Positions 7,709-17,585 of a DNA stretch of 64,000 nt are shown here, piece by piece (the first letter of the stretch is position 1; the number at the start of each line of letters is the position of its first letter). Below the pieces are notes generated by a model. That model was not told the DNA's origin and did not search any database. It saw only the letters and a program-made list of their open reading frames with translations. The DNA comes from Faeciplasma sp045660445. Its GTDB lineage: Bacteria > Bacillota > Clostridia > Oscillospirales > Ruminococcaceae. The position numbers and the translations under genes are program-made. Location of the stretch: assembly GCA_045660445.1 (NCBI GenBank), contig JAZRDR010000015.1, positions 7,136-71,135 of the forward strand, read 5' to 3'.

Positions 7709-9178
7709 ATGCAGGAGAAAAGGATATTTTCAAGCCTTGAAAAAACGATTGCTGAGATAAAGGAGATTTTCGGGGGTTCACAGGATCTAAACGTTGTAAG
7801 GATAACTGTAGAGGGGGTTAAGTGCGCAGTTTTAACCATCGAAGGCATGGTTGCCCCAAAAGACCTTGCGAAAATGCTGTTTGATCCGATAATGGAATAT
7901 AAAAAGAGAAATGCCGAGCCGAAGGACGTTTTTAAATTCTTTTCCGAGGAGGGCATTTTCTCGATAGATACGAAAATCGTCAACCTTTTTGATGAAGCTT
8001 GCGAATATCTCTGTTCGGGCTTTGCGCTTGTTTTCGTTCACGGCATCGAACACGGTGTAGCATACGGCGCGCAGGGATTTGCCATCCGTTCATTAAGTGA
8101 ATCCACCACCGAATCGAACGTTAAAGGCGCGAAGGAAGCGTTTATCGAAAATCTTCGAACCAATATGTCCCTTTTGCGACGAAGAGTTAAAAACCCGAAG
8201 TTAAGATTTGAATATTTATATGCCGGCAAGCTTAGCAAAACCCCGCTGTGCATGGTTTACATCGACGGGAAGACCCCGAAAAAGCTTCAGGATATGATAA
8301 GACGGCAGGTAAAAAAGATAAAGCTTGATATGATTCTCACCTCGGGAAACGTCGAGCCGTTTATTTCAGCAAGCAAGGGCTCGTTCTTTGCAAGCATTTC
8401 AACCACAGAGCGCCCCGACGTTTGCGCCTCGAAAATAAGCGAGGGGAGAATCGCTCTTTTGATAGACGGCGTGCCATTTGCGCTTGTTTGCCCCACGCTT
8501 TTTATCGAGAACTTTCAAACCGTGGACGATTATTCCGAAAAGCCCTATTATGCAACGTATTTAAGGGCGATAAGATTTTTGGCGTTCTTGGTGGCGACTC
8601 TTTTGCCGGGGACTTACGTTGCCGCGGCAACACATCACCCCGAGATTTTGGCGCGAGCGCTGCTTTTAAACCTTATAACCTCTGCCGAAACAACGCCTTA
8701 TTCGCTGGTGGCAGAGATGTTTATCGTTATAATAATGTTCGAGATTTTAAAAGAAGCAGGACTTAGGCTTCCCAAAACTATCGGCGGGGCTGTGTCGATA
8801 GTAGGTGGTCTTGTCATTGGCGATGCTGCCGTTTCAAGCGGGCTTATTTCGGCGCCGCTTTTAATAATCATTGGCATCACCGCAACAAGCTCGTTCGTTG
8901 TGCCCGGGCTTAACGCTCAAACGTCCATTCTTAGAATCATTAACGTGATAATGGGCTCGGCCTTTGGATTTTTCGGCATAGCCGTTACCATGGCTGTTAT
9001 TTTGGCGAATGCGGGCGCGACGGATTCCTTCGCTGTTCCGTATACGGCGCCGATATTCCCGTTTACAGCTCGTGCGATGAGAGATGCTTTGGCAAGGATA
9101 AGCTTTTTGAAAATGCAGAAATATTCAGCGCACGTCGAGAGTCTTAACGGTGCGGGAGGGGATTTCGATGAAAACTGA
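7709..9178 (+). CDS. Spore germination protein, GerA family (A subunit)
   Basis: The A subunit of an inner-membrane germinant receptor of the spore. It pairs with GerB and GerC subunits and opens as an ion channel on nutrient sensing. The N-terminal soluble part (1-270) carries the GerA hallmarks LRRRVKNPKLRFE and DGVPFALVCPTLF. After it come about five TMs, including LLPGTYVAA and GGAVSIVGGLVIGDAAVSSGL. Length is about 489 residues, as usual. Two Met starts are possible; the ATG at 7709 has GGAGAG upstream, while the ATG at 7691 has a weak site. It overlaps gerB by 11 bp. It is first in a gerA-B-C operon, expected to be forespore-expressed (family knowledge), though I could not place a sigma-G promoter with confidence. 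Confidence 0.93.
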   Translation: MQEKRIFSSLEKTIAEIKEIFGGSQDLNVVRITVEGVKCAVLTIEGMVAPKDLAKMLFDPIMEYKKRNAEPKDVFKFFSEEGIFSIDTKIVNLFDEACEYLCSGFALVFVHGIEHGVAYGAQGFAIRSLSESTTESNVKGAKEAFIENLRTNMSLLRRRVKNPKLRFEYLYAGKLSKTPLCMVYIDGKTPKKLQDMIRRQVKKIKLDMILTSGNVEPFISASKGSFFASISTTERPDVCASKISEGRIALLIDGVPFALVCPTLFIENFQTVDDYSEKPYYATYLRAIRFLAFLVATLLPGTYVAAATHHPEILARALLLNLITSAETTPYSLVAEMFIVIIMFEILKEAGLRLPKTIGGAVSIVGGLVIGDAAVSSGLISAPLLIIIGITATSSFVVPGLNAQTSILRIINVIMGSAFGFFGIAVTMAVILANAGATDSFAVPYTAPIFPFTARAMRDALARISFLKMQKYSAHVESLNGAGGDFDEN

Positions 9179-10229
9179 CGTAAAGATAAGCAACGGGCAG
9201 TTTTTTGTTCTTTTGCTCTTATCAAGGATAATGCATCTGATGCTATATCGCACCGACAGCTTTTCATCTGGAACGCCCATGATGATAGGTCTTTTGATAT
9301 CGACGGGGATAGAGATCCTGCTTGGCATTCCCGTGTTCATCTTTTTGATGAGAAAGGATGAGATCCTTGAATCCTGCAGCAAAAACAAAAAGCTGTGTTT
9401 TGCTGTAAGAGCGATCATAGCACTATATTTCACATTTGTTTCAGGAGCGGTCTTGTGCGCGTTTGCAAGGTTTATGGCGGATGAATTTCCGTCGCTTTCC
9501 TCGCCCGTGGTGATAATTGTTATAATCGCAGCCGCATCGGCATATTGCGCGAGTCTTGGGATCGAGGCCATTGCCCGCACGGGAACGGTGGTTTTGTGGG
9601 TGTTTTTGGTTCTGCTTGCCATAATGGCTCTTGCGAGCGAGGGAAGATATGACACGCTTAACCTTGTCCCTCTGCAAAAAAGTGAAACAAGAGCGGTGAT
9701 AGACTATATTGTAAGAGACGTGTCATCCTGCAGGTGGCTGGTTTTGGCGGTGGCTTTGGCTCGGTATTTAAAATATGGCTCGCAGAAGGCTGTCTTGGGA
9801 TACGTTGCGGCAAAGATCGTGCTGATAGAAGCCGTTCTTTTGATGATAACTATGATCTTGTGGAGCTTTGTTGACGTTCCCGGATATCCCATTTTGGCAC
9901 TTGGCACATATGCCAAAACCGAGGTCATCCGCCGATTTGATGCGCTTAATATGTTCGTGTGGGCATTAAACTGTGTTGTGGTTAACGCAACGTATACCCA
10001 CTTGGCATCGGATATCACGAAGAAAAAGAATTTGTTAAGCTATTTGATCCCCGCGGCAGCCTCAGCCGTGTTTGCGTTATTGTATTATAAAAAGGCATTT
10101 TGGCTTACCGAACGACAGGAGGACGTGATCATGTTTGCGGGAATAGTTTTGATTGGAGTTTTAGTGCCTCTTGCGGCAATTATTTATTGGAGGGTGAAGG
10201 AAAAATGCGAAGGCTTACGTGCTTGCTGA
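9168..10229 (+). CDS. Spore germination protein, GerB family (B subunit)
   Basis: The B subunit of the germinant receptor, an amino-acid-permease (APC)-fold protein with about ten TMs over 353 residues that forms the germinant-binding site in characterised receptors. It opens with KISNGQFFVLLLLSRIMHL, the typical GerB/YndE start. An upstream GTG in frame is ignored because GGGAGGGG is correctly placed for the ATG at 9168. It overlaps gerA by 11 bp and gerC by 25 bp. Which germinant it sees cannot be read from the sequence. Confidence 0.92.
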   Translation: MKTDVKISNGQFFVLLLLSRIMHLMLYRTDSFSSGTPMMIGLLISTGIEILLGIPVFIFLMRKDEILESCSKNKKLCFAVRAIIALYFTFVSGAVLCAFARFMADEFPSLSSPVVIIVIIAAASAYCASLGIEAIARTGTVVLWVFLVLLAIMALASEGRYDTLNLVPLQKSETRAVIDYIVRDVSSCRWLVLAVALARYLKYGSQKAVLGYVAAKIVLIEAVLLMITMILWSFVDVPGYPILALGTYAKTEVIRRFDALNMFVWALNCVVVNATYTHLASDITKKKNLLSYLIPAAASAVFALLYYKKAFWLTERQEDVIMFAGIVLIGVLVPLAAIIYWRVKEKCEGLRAC

Positions 10230-11317
10230 TTATAGTTTGCGTTATGCTAAGCGGATGCTCGAAGCTCGCTTACGTTCAGGTTAGGCTTGTGGTTCATGCC
10301 ATGGGGATAGATATCGATGAAAAAACGGGCGGATATAAGGTTTCTTATCAGATATTCTCGCCCGATAAGACGGCATCTTCCTCTCCGACAGATGCCGGCA
10401 CAACAAACGTGAACACTCTTGTTATGGCAGGCAAGACCCTTTATGAAGCGGAAAAGAACTTAGAGCTTCAAACGGGAAGAGAGGCGTTTTTTGGCAACAC
10501 TGAGCTTATAGTTATCGGCAAGACCATGACACAGAGAAATCTTGCCGAGCTTATGGGATATTTCCACGGCAGCGCAGACATATACATGGGGACAGAGGTG
10601 GTGTTCTCCTCGGCAAATGCTTTGGATATTCTTTCGGCGAACTTTTCAAAAGGGAACATCTCGGCGCAGGTGTTAAGAGAGAGCGTTAATGCCGCGAGAG
10701 AGGACAGCTCGACCTCCTCGGCGCGAATAATCGAGATAAGCAACGCAATTTCCGAAAGGGGAGGCGCGCTTGTTATGCCCGTTGTTACGGTGGCGATGGG
10801 GAAATCCCCGGGCGAGAGCTCAAACCTATCAAACACGCTATACGGAGTTTATGCGAGTATGATCGTGAAGGACGGCTATCCCGTTGCCTTGATAGACCGC
10901 AACTGCGCCAAGGGGATAAGGCTTTTGAACGCAAGTGCCAAAAGCATCGGATTTAACGTCACCGTCGGCGAGGATATTGCAACGGTCAGCGTTGATAAGC
11001 TGAAGATAAAAAGAGAGATCGAGATATTAAACGGTTATCCCGTTATAAGCGTAAGGATATCGGGCGTGATGGAAATTAACGAGAACCCGAATGATATGCT
11101 TGAAGAAGTAATAAGGCAGGCGGCTCAGCAAAAAATGTTTAAGCTGTGCGAGCTTGCGTATAACGAGATAATCATAAATCAGGGCGCAGACGTGTTTGAT
11201 ATCGGCAGGCTTTTGCGCAAATATGAGAGCAGTTATTATGCAAATACGCTTGAAAGCTTTGACGAAGTTGTGAAAAACACACTTTTTGACGTGGAGGTCA
11301 ATCTGAAAGCTTGTTGA
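10205..11317 (+). CDS. Spore germination protein, Ger(x)C family lipoprotein
   Basis: The C subunit of the germinant receptor, a lipoprotein on the outer face of the spore inner membrane. A signal peptide ends in the lipobox LSGC (Cys at about residue 18), and VVHAMGIDIDE follows as in Ger(x)C proteins. FGNTELIVIGK and the C-terminal cystatin-like NEIIINQGADVFDIGRLLRK segment also match. Length is 370 residues, normal. An ORF extends upstream in frame through gerB, but the ATG at 10205, preceded by GAAGGA, is the only one giving a signal peptide. It overlaps gerB by 25 bp. Confidence 0.93.
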   Translation: MRRLTCLLIIVCVMLSGCSKLAYVQVRLVVHAMGIDIDEKTGGYKVSYQIFSPDKTASSSPTDAGTTNVNTLVMAGKTLYEAEKNLELQTGREAFFGNTELIVIGKTMTQRNLAELMGYFHGSADIYMGTEVVFSSANALDILSANFSKGNISAQVLRESVNAAREDSSTSSARIIEISNAISERGGALVMPVVTVAMGKSPGESSNLSNTLYGVYASMIVKDGYPVALIDRNCAKGIRLLNASAKSIGFNVTVGEDIATVSVDKLKIKREIEILNGYPVISVRISGVMEINENPNDMLEEVIRQAAQQKMFKLCELAYNEIIINQGADVFDIGRLLRKYESSYYANTLESFDEVVKNTLFDVEVNLKAC

Positions 11318-11353
11318 TTTATCAACATTTAATCAAAAATCAGGATATTTTTC

Positions 11354-11382
11354 TTGCAATTATATTTAAACTGTGATATGAT
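11354..11382 (+). promoter_or_regulatory. Promoter of asp23-fakA
   Basis: TTGCAA (11354-11359), a 17-bp spacer and TATGAT (11377-11382), about 53 bp before the asp23 start. Confidence 0.7.
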
Positions 11383-11434
11383 ATTATCGACAATGTATGT
11401 AAACAAACGATACTATCCTGAAAGGGGCTTTGAT

Positions 11435-11791
11435 ATGATTAGAATTGACAACCATTTGGGAACGATCGAGATGAAGAATTCTTATTTAACATCTTTAATC
11501 GGACATACCCTAACAAGCTGCTTCGGAGTTGTAAGAATGAATCCCGCAAGTGCTTATCAGGGCGCAAAATCAAACATACTCAAGAAAAGCTCGATAGATA
11601 ACGGCGTGATCGTCCGCTTGCCCAAGGGAAGCGAAAAGATGATCATCGATCTGCACATTTCCGTAATGTATGGCATTAACGTATCTGCGATCGTTGATTC
11701 GATAATCAACAAGGTCAGATATGTGGTCGAAAAAGAGACCGGTATTGAAATAAAAAAGATCAACGTTTATGTTGACAGCATGGAAGCTTAA
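11435..11791 (+). CDS. Asp23/Gls24 family protein
   Basis: A 118-residue cytoplasmic Asp23/Gls24 (YloU-like) protein. MIRIDNHLGTIEMKNSYL at the start and SAIVDSIINKVRYVVEKETG near the end are family signatures. Such proteins form membrane-associated or filamentous assemblies and are tied to envelope stress. The ORF runs 27 codons further upstream, but AAAGGGG places the start at this ATG, downstream of the promoter. It is followed 21 bp later by fakA, the same order as yloU-yloV in Bacillus, which supports both calls. Confidence 0.9.
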   Translation: MIRIDNHLGTIEMKNSYLTSLIGHTLTSCFGVVRMNPASAYQGAKSNILKKSSIDNGVIVRLPKGSEKMIIDLHISVMYGINVSAIVDSIINKVRYVVEKETGIEIKKINVYVDSMEA

Positions 11792-11812
11792 GGCTTATAG
11801 GAGGATAAGGTT

Positions 11813-13480
11813 TTGATTAGCGGTAAGATATTGCGCGACGCATTTATAAGCGGCGCTAACACGATCTCGAATAATAAAAAAAGAGTTGACGAATTAAACG
11901 TCTTCCCCGTTCCCGACGGTGATACAGGCACAAACATGTCGATGACCTTGGGCAACGCAAAGAAGGAGCTTGTGCTTTTGTCTGACGACACAAGCGTTGC
12001 AGAGGTTTCAAAGGTTATGGCTTCCGCCCTTTTAAGAGGAGCAAGAGGAAACTCTGGCGTTATCACATCCCTTTTGTTCAAGGGCTTTGACAAGGGCCTT
12101 AAGGAAAAGAAGGAAGCAAGCACCATGGACATCGCGCTTAGCTTGGAAGCAGGCGTTGAGCGTGCTTATAAAGCAGTTATGAAGCCCACCGAAGGAACTA
12201 TTTTAACAGTTGCACGTTTGGCAGCAGAAAAGGCTAAGGAATTGGCTGCTGCAAACGACGATGTTGCTTCTTTCTGGGACGATGTTTGTTTAGAAGCTGA
12301 AAGAGTTTTGGATACCACTCCCGAGCTTTTGCCCACACTTAAAAAAGCAGGCGTTGTTGACGCGGGCGGCAAGGGTCTTTGCCTTGTAATGCGCGCTATG
12401 GGCGAGGTGTTCCACGGCAGAGCAATGGTTGAAGACACTTCCTCCTCGAACGCTAAGACAGGCGAGCCTGTTACAATTGAAACATTTGCATCGGTCGTAG
12501 GTGAATTTGATGACGATATCACATTTACATACTGCACCGAGTATATCGTTAAAAAGAACGAAGACTGCGAGGATTCTCTTAAATTAAGAGCTTATCTTGA
12601 AACTATCGGCGACTGTGTTGTAGTGGTCGAGGATGACGAGATCATCAAGGTTCACGTTCACACAAACAACCCCGGTCTTGCAATTGAAAAGGCACTTGAA
12701 TTCGGTTCGATGACATTGCCCAAGATCGAGAATATGCGTTATCAGCACGAAGCAAAGCAGAAGGAAAACAAGGTTACCGTTTCAAGCTCTAACAAGGCTT
12801 ATACCTCGGTAGCTCCCGAAAAGGACTTTGGCTTTGTTGCAGTTGCCGCAGGTGACGGTATTGAGGAAATGTTCAGAGATGCAGGTGCAGACTGCATCGT
12901 TAAAGGCGGACAGACAATGAACCCCTCGACCGAGGACATTTTGGCTGCAATCATGGCTTGCCCCGCAAGAACAGTTTTCGTTTTGCCCAACAATAAGAAT
13001 ATCATCATGGCTGCAGAGCAGGCTGTTAAGCTTGCTGACAGAAAGGTTTGCGTTTTGCAGACAAGGACCATCCCTCAGGGGCTTTCTGCGCTTTTGGCAT
13101 TCGATCCCGATGCTGACTTTAACGTTAACCGCAGTGCAATGACTAAGGCATTCGAGCGTGTTCAGACAGGACAGATCACATTTGCCGCACGTGACAGCGA
13201 GTTTGACGGACATCCCATCAACCAGGGAGAAATTTTGGCTCTTGATAACGGCAAGCTTGCCTTTGTCGAAAAGGAAGTTGAAAAGGCTGCATATAAGCTT
13301 ACAAAGCGCCTTGTTGACGGTGACAGCGAGTTCATCACCATTATCTATGGCGAGGATATTTCTGATGCCGATGCTGAGTCTTTGCGTGCAAGAGTTGAAG
13401 CAAAGTTTGGCAACCGTGTAGACATCAGCCTTATCAGCGGCGGTCAGCCGGTTTATTACTATATCATCAGCGTAGAGTAA
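11813..13480 (+). CDS. fakA: Fatty-acid kinase FakA-type DAK2 domain protein
   Basis: 555 residues. The DhaL/DAK2 kinase domain (1-200) holds the magnesium-ATP aspartate cluster in NVFPVPDGDTGTNMSMT and RGARGNSGVI. A middle domain and a C-terminal EDD/DAK1-like fold (330-555) complete the FakA (YloV) architecture. FakA phosphorylates fatty acids held by FakB/DegV proteins so that exogenous fatty acids can enter phospholipid synthesis; no fakB is in this window. The start is TTG, with AGGAGG at 11800 well placed. It forms an operon with asp23 and ends at a strong terminator. Confidence 0.92.
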   Translation: MISGKILRDAFISGANTISNNKKRVDELNVFPVPDGDTGTNMSMTLGNAKKELVLLSDDTSVAEVSKVMASALLRGARGNSGVITSLLFKGFDKGLKEKKEASTMDIALSLEAGVERAYKAVMKPTEGTILTVARLAAEKAKELAAANDDVASFWDDVCLEAERVLDTTPELLPTLKKAGVVDAGGKGLCLVMRAMGEVFHGRAMVEDTSSSNAKTGEPVTIETFASVVGEFDDDITFTYCTEYIVKKNEDCEDSLKLRAYLETIGDCVVVVEDDEIIKVHVHTNNPGLAIEKALEFGSMTLPKIENMRYQHEAKQKENKVTVSSSNKAYTSVAPEKDFGFVAVAAGDGIEEMFRDAGADCIVKGGQTMNPSTEDILAAIMACPARTVFVLPNNKNIIMAAEQAVKLADRKVCVLQTRTIPQGLSALLAFDPDADFNVNRSAMTKAFERVQTGQITFAARDSEFDGHPINQGEILALDNGKLAFVEKEVEKAAYKLTKRLVDGDSEFITIIYGEDISDADAESLRARVEAKFGNRVDISLISGGQPVYYYIISVE

Positions 13481-13499
13481 TTTTTTAAAACGATCTACG

Positions 13500-13533
13500 G
13501 GCGCCGCTAAAGCAATGTAGCGGCGCTTTTTTA
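13500..13533 (+). terminator. Intrinsic terminator of asp23-fakA
   Basis: A GCGCCGCTA/TAGCGGCGC perfect stem followed by TTTTTT. Confidence 0.9.
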
Positions 13534-13566
13534 AAGCAAGACGAATTATTTGAAAGGTGAAGTGAC

Positions 13567-15282
13567 ATGCGAAAGCTCTTGAAATATTTCGACGGATACA
13601 AGCTGCAGTCTTTGTGCGCACCGTTCTTTAAAATAATCGAAGCCGTGTTCGAGCTTTTTGTGCCGTTTGTTGTTGCGGCAATCGTCGATAAGGGCATCCC
13701 CTCGGGCGATAAGGGCTATATCACCGCAATGTGCGGAGTGTTGGTGCTTTTGGGAGCTGTTGGACTTGCAAGCACCTTGGCAGCGCAATATTTTGCCGCA
13801 AACGGTGCCGTTGGCTTTGCAACAGCACTTCGTCAGGCACTTTTTGATCACATTCAAAAGCTTGGCTTTGCCGAGATCGACAGATTAGGAACCTCCACCC
13901 TTATAACCCGACTTACAAGCGATTTGAACCAGGTGCAGTCGGGCGTTAACTGGACCTTGCGCCTTTTAATGCGCTCTCCGTTTATCGTTTTCGGCGCGAT
14001 GATAATGGCGTTCACCATCGACGTTGGGGCGGCGCTTGTGTTTGTTGTCATAATTCCGATATTGTCTGTTGTTGTTTTTGGAATTATGCTTGCGTGCATC
14101 CCTCTATATACAAAGGTGCAGACAAGGCTTGACAAGGTTTTGTCCATCACCCGTGAGAATTTAACGGGCGCGCGTGTTATCCGTGCATTTTGCAAAGAGG
14201 ATGAGGAAATCTCTGAATTTGATGCAAGAAACGAAGCTTTAACAAAAATTCAGCAGTTTGTGGGCAGAATATCTGCAATCATGAACCCCGTGACTATCGT
14301 TATAGTGAACCTTGGAATCATCGCTTTGATATACATAGGCGCACTTAAGGTTGAAGCAGGGATTTTAACTCAGGGCATGGTTATAGCGCTTTATAACTAT
14401 ATGTCTCAAATACTTATCGAGCTTGTTAAGCTTGCGAATTTGATAATCACGATGACAAAAAGCTTGGCTTGCGCCAAGCGAATCGAGGCTGTTTTGGAAA
14501 TTCAGCCCGAGATGGCAGATGGCGCAGCTTTGCAAGGGAATGCAGACAGCAAATATCTTGCACAGTTTAAAAACGTAAGCTTCAGATATGCAGGAGCTTT
14601 GGCCGATTCGCTTGAAAACATCAGCTTCACCCTTGAAAGAGGGGAGACTGTTGGCATCATCGGCTCGACGGGATGCGGAAAATCAACACTTGTAAACCTC
14701 TTACCGAGATTTTATGACGTTACAAGCGGGGAGGTTTTGGTTGACGGCGTTAACGTTAAGGAATATGACCGTGTTGCGCTTAGAGATAAGATCGGCTTTG
14801 TGATGCAAAAAACCGCACTTTTTAAAGGCAGCATAAGAGAAAATATGCACTTTGGAAAAGAGAATGCCACAGACGAAGAGATCGTGGATGCACTAACTTC
14901 TGCGCAGGCGATAGATTTTGTTAATGCAAAGCCCGAGGGATTGGATTATCAGATCGAGCAGAACGCACGAAATCTTTCGGGCGGACAGGCACAAAGACTT
15001 AGCATTGCAAGAGCTTTGGTTAAACGCCCCGAGATCTTGGTTTTGGACGACTCATCCTCGGCGCTTGACTATGCAACTGATGCAAAGCTTCGCCAAGCTA
15101 TAAGAGAGCTTGACTATAATCCTGCGGTTTTGGTGGTTTCTCAGCGAGTTGCAAGCGTTATGCACTGCGACAAGATAATCGTACTTGAGGACGGAATGAT
15201 GGCGGGCATCGGCACTCACGCCGAGCTTATGGATTCCTGCCACGAATATCGCGAGATATATGACTCGCAGATAAAAGAATAG
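13567..15282 (+). CDS. ABC exporter half-transporter, degenerate ATP site
   Basis: A TM domain (six helices, 1-310) fused to an NBD (about 325-571). Walker A is GSTGCGKST and the signature LSGGQAQR is canonical. However, the Walker B is followed by Asp instead of the catalytic Glu (LVLDDSSSALD), and the H-loop has Gln where His is expected (VVSQRVASV). That is the pattern of the degenerate half in heterodimeric type IV exporters such as BmrC/D, LmrC/D and TM287/288. The partner gene follows 16 bp later. Substrate cannot be predicted; family members export drugs, lipids or peptides. Confidence 0.92.
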   Translation: MRKLLKYFDGYKLQSLCAPFFKIIEAVFELFVPFVVAAIVDKGIPSGDKGYITAMCGVLVLLGAVGLASTLAAQYFAANGAVGFATALRQALFDHIQKLGFAEIDRLGTSTLITRLTSDLNQVQSGVNWTLRLLMRSPFIVFGAMIMAFTIDVGAALVFVVIIPILSVVVFGIMLACIPLYTKVQTRLDKVLSITRENLTGARVIRAFCKEDEEISEFDARNEALTKIQQFVGRISAIMNPVTIVIVNLGIIALIYIGALKVEAGILTQGMVIALYNYMSQILIELVKLANLIITMTKSLACAKRIEAVLEIQPEMADGAALQGNADSKYLAQFKNVSFRYAGALADSLENISFTLERGETVGIIGSTGCGKSTLVNLLPRFYDVTSGEVLVDGVNVKEYDRVALRDKIGFVMQKTALFKGSIRENMHFGKENATDEEIVDALTSAQAIDFVNAKPEGLDYQIEQNARNLSGGQAQRLSIARALVKRPEILVLDDSSSALDYATDAKLRQAIRELDYNPAVLVVSQRVASVMHCDKIIVLEDGMMAGIGTHAELMDSCHEYREIYDSQIKE

Positions 15283-15298
15283 GAAAGGAGCGAAACTG

Positions 15299-17044
15299 AT
15301 GGCTAAACAAAAAGCAAACAAAGGAACAGCCATGCGCGTTATATTGCTCCTTAAAAGATATTTGCCGCTTATAATTATTTCGGTGATATTTGCGGCGGCA
15401 TCAGTCGTTTTGTCGCTTTACGTTCCGATCCTTTTCGGTGATGCGATAGATAATATTATAGATGCCGGCAACGTGAACTTCGAGGTTATTATAAAAACGC
15501 TTGTTTTGGCGGCAATAATCAGCGTGGCTTCTGCACTTGCAAGCTGGCTGATGACGACCATCAACAACAGAATAACCTTTTTAACTGTCAGAGATATAAG
15601 AAAAATGGCATTTGAAAAGATATCTCATCTGCCGCTTAAATATATCGGCTCTCACGCAACCGGCGAGCTTACGAGCCGAGTTATCGCAGACGTTGACCAG
15701 TTTGCCGACGGCTTGCTTTTGGGCTTCTCACAGTTCTTCTCGGGGATAGTCACAATTGTAACAACTCTTGTTTTCATGCTGACTATTAGCTGGAAGATAA
15801 CCCTTGTGGCAGTTGTTTTAACGCCTTTGTCGCTGTTTGTGGCAAGATTTATTTCAAAAAACACTTATAACCTTTTCAAGAAGCAGTCCGAGATAAGGGG
15901 CGGGCAGACCGCACTTATCGACGAGATGATCGGCAACCAAAAGGTCGTTTTGGCTTATAACTATGTTGACGATGCTCACGCACGCTTTGAAAAGATCAAC
16001 AAAGAGCTTGAGGTTACCGCGCGCAAGGCAACGTTTTTGTCAAGCCTTGTAAACCCCTCGACAAGATTTGTAAACTCCATCGTTTATGCTGCCGTTGGAC
16101 TTATGGGCGCTTTATCTGTCGTTGGCGGAACCGTGACAGTCGGCGGACTGAGTGCAATTTTAAACTATGCCAACCAATATACCAAGCCTTTTAACGAAAT
16201 AAGCGGCGTTATGACCGAGCTTTCAAACGCCTTGGCTTGTGCATCGCGTATGTTCGAGCTTTTGGATGCCGAGGTTGAGATTTCGGATGAAAATAATATA
16301 AGCCTTGAAAGCATAAGCGGCAACGTCGAGCTTAAAGACGTATCCTTTAGTTACGTTCCCGAACGCAAGCTTATCGAGGGCTTTAACCTTAAGGTCGAGC
16401 CGGGACAAAGAATCGCGATCGTTGGCCCCACGGGTTGCGGAAAAACAACACTTATAAATCTTTTGATGAGGTTTTATGACGTTACTTCGGGCAAGATCTC
16501 TGTTGAGGGATATGATATAAGAGAAATCACCCGTGAATCGTTAAGATGCGGATATGGCATGGTTTTGCAGGAAACCTGGCTTAAGTCGGGCACTATCCGT
16601 GACAACATCTGCATGGGCAAGCCGGATGCCACAGACGAAGAAATGATCGAGGCGGCAAAGGCAACACACGCTCACAGCTTTATAAAGCGATTGCCCCAGG
16701 GCTATGATACCGTTATCGGGGAAGAGGGCGGAAACCTCTCTCAGGGACAAAAACAGCTTTTGTGCATAACAAGAGTTATGCTTACTCAGCCCCCGATGCT
16801 TATTTTGGACGAGGCAACGTCCGCTATCGACACAAAGACTGAAATACGCGTTCAGCGTGCGTTTGAGAAGCTTATGAAGGGCAAGACCAGCTTTATCGTT
16901 GCTCACAGACTTTCAACCATAATGACTGCTGACGTTATCTTGGTGATGCGTGACGGAAATATTATCGAGCAGGGCAATCACACAGAGCTTATGGCGCGCG
17001 GCGGATTCTATTGCGAGCTTTATAACAGCCAGTTTAAGCATTAA
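15299..17044 (+). CDS. ABC exporter half-transporter, catalytic partner
   Basis: 581 residues with six TMs (about 20-320) and an NBD (about 345-581). Walker A GPTGCGKTT, Walker B LILDEATSAID with the catalytic Glu, and H-loop VAHRLST are intact, while its signature is LSQGQKQ in place of LSGGQ. The two genes therefore complement each other: the canonical LSGGQ of the first half faces this Walker A/B. The result should be one hydrolytic and one degenerate site per heterodimer. It is translationally close to its partner and followed by the DUF4830 gene. Confidence 0.93.
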   Translation: MAKQKANKGTAMRVILLLKRYLPLIIISVIFAAASVVLSLYVPILFGDAIDNIIDAGNVNFEVIIKTLVLAAIISVASALASWLMTTINNRITFLTVRDIRKMAFEKISHLPLKYIGSHATGELTSRVIADVDQFADGLLLGFSQFFSGIVTIVTTLVFMLTISWKITLVAVVLTPLSLFVARFISKNTYNLFKKQSEIRGGQTALIDEMIGNQKVVLAYNYVDDAHARFEKINKELEVTARKATFLSSLVNPSTRFVNSIVYAAVGLMGALSVVGGTVTVGGLSAILNYANQYTKPFNEISGVMTELSNALACASRMFELLDAEVEISDENNISLESISGNVELKDVSFSYVPERKLIEGFNLKVEPGQRIAIVGPTGCGKTTLINLLMRFYDVTSGKISVEGYDIREITRESLRCGYGMVLQETWLKSGTIRDNICMGKPDATDEEMIEAAKATHAHSFIKRLPQGYDTVIGEEGGNLSQGQKQLLCITRVMLTQPPMLILDEATSAIDTKTEIRVQRAFEKLMKGKTSFIVAHRLSTIMTADVILVMRDGNIIEQGNHTELMARGGFYCELYNSQFKH

Positions 17045-17110
17045 AGGCTGTACTACATTGCATCTAACAAGCATATACTTGACCAAAACCATTTGAAAAG
17101 GGGAAAAGGT

Positions 17111-17575
17111 ATGTTTGTTAAAACAGTTAACGTTAAAAATGTTTGCAAAACGATATTCACGGTTTTGTTTATTGCGCTTGCAGCCTTGGCGGTGATCCTA
17201 TTTATTAGGAATTTAACCTCGGACGATTCGATCATCTTAGAGACGGAGCAGCAAAGACAGGAGTTTTTGTCTTCTATGGGTTGGCAGGTCAGCGTTGAGC
17301 CGATCGATGTTCGAGAGGTCACCGTACCTTCAGAATGGAACGAGGTGTTCTCTCAATATAATGCCATTCAGATGCAGCAGGGCTTTGACTTGGATGATTT
17401 CAGAGGCAAAAACGTGACCATTTACACTTATGAAGTGTATAACTATGAAAATAAGCCAGAAAACATAATTGCTAACCTGATGGTTTATGAAAATAAGCTC
17501 ATTGGCGGCGACGTTAGCTGTACCGAGCTTGGCGGATTTATTCAAGGGCTTATGAAGCATGAAAATAATGATTGA
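17111..17575 (+). CDS. DUF4830 domain protein, membrane anchored
   Basis: 154 residues with one N-terminal TM (about 16-35) and an outer domain. The stretch around FLSSMGWQVSVEPIDVREVTVP followed by a short extracytoplasmic domain with YNAIQMQQGFDL is the DUF4830 pattern seen in clostridial genomes. An upstream TTG in frame is rejected because it lies inside the AAAAGGGG ribosome site of the ATG at 17111. It sits between the ABC exporter and the pseudouridine synthase gene. The function is unknown. Confidence 0.75.
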   Translation: MFVKTVNVKNVCKTIFTVLFIALAALAVILFIRNLTSDDSIILETEQQRQEFLSSMGWQVSVEPIDVREVTVPSEWNEVFSQYNAIQMQQGFDLDDFRGKNVTIYTYEVYNYENKPENIIANLMVYENKLIGGDVSCTELGGFIQGLMKHENND

Positions 17576-17585
17576 CGGAGACAAA

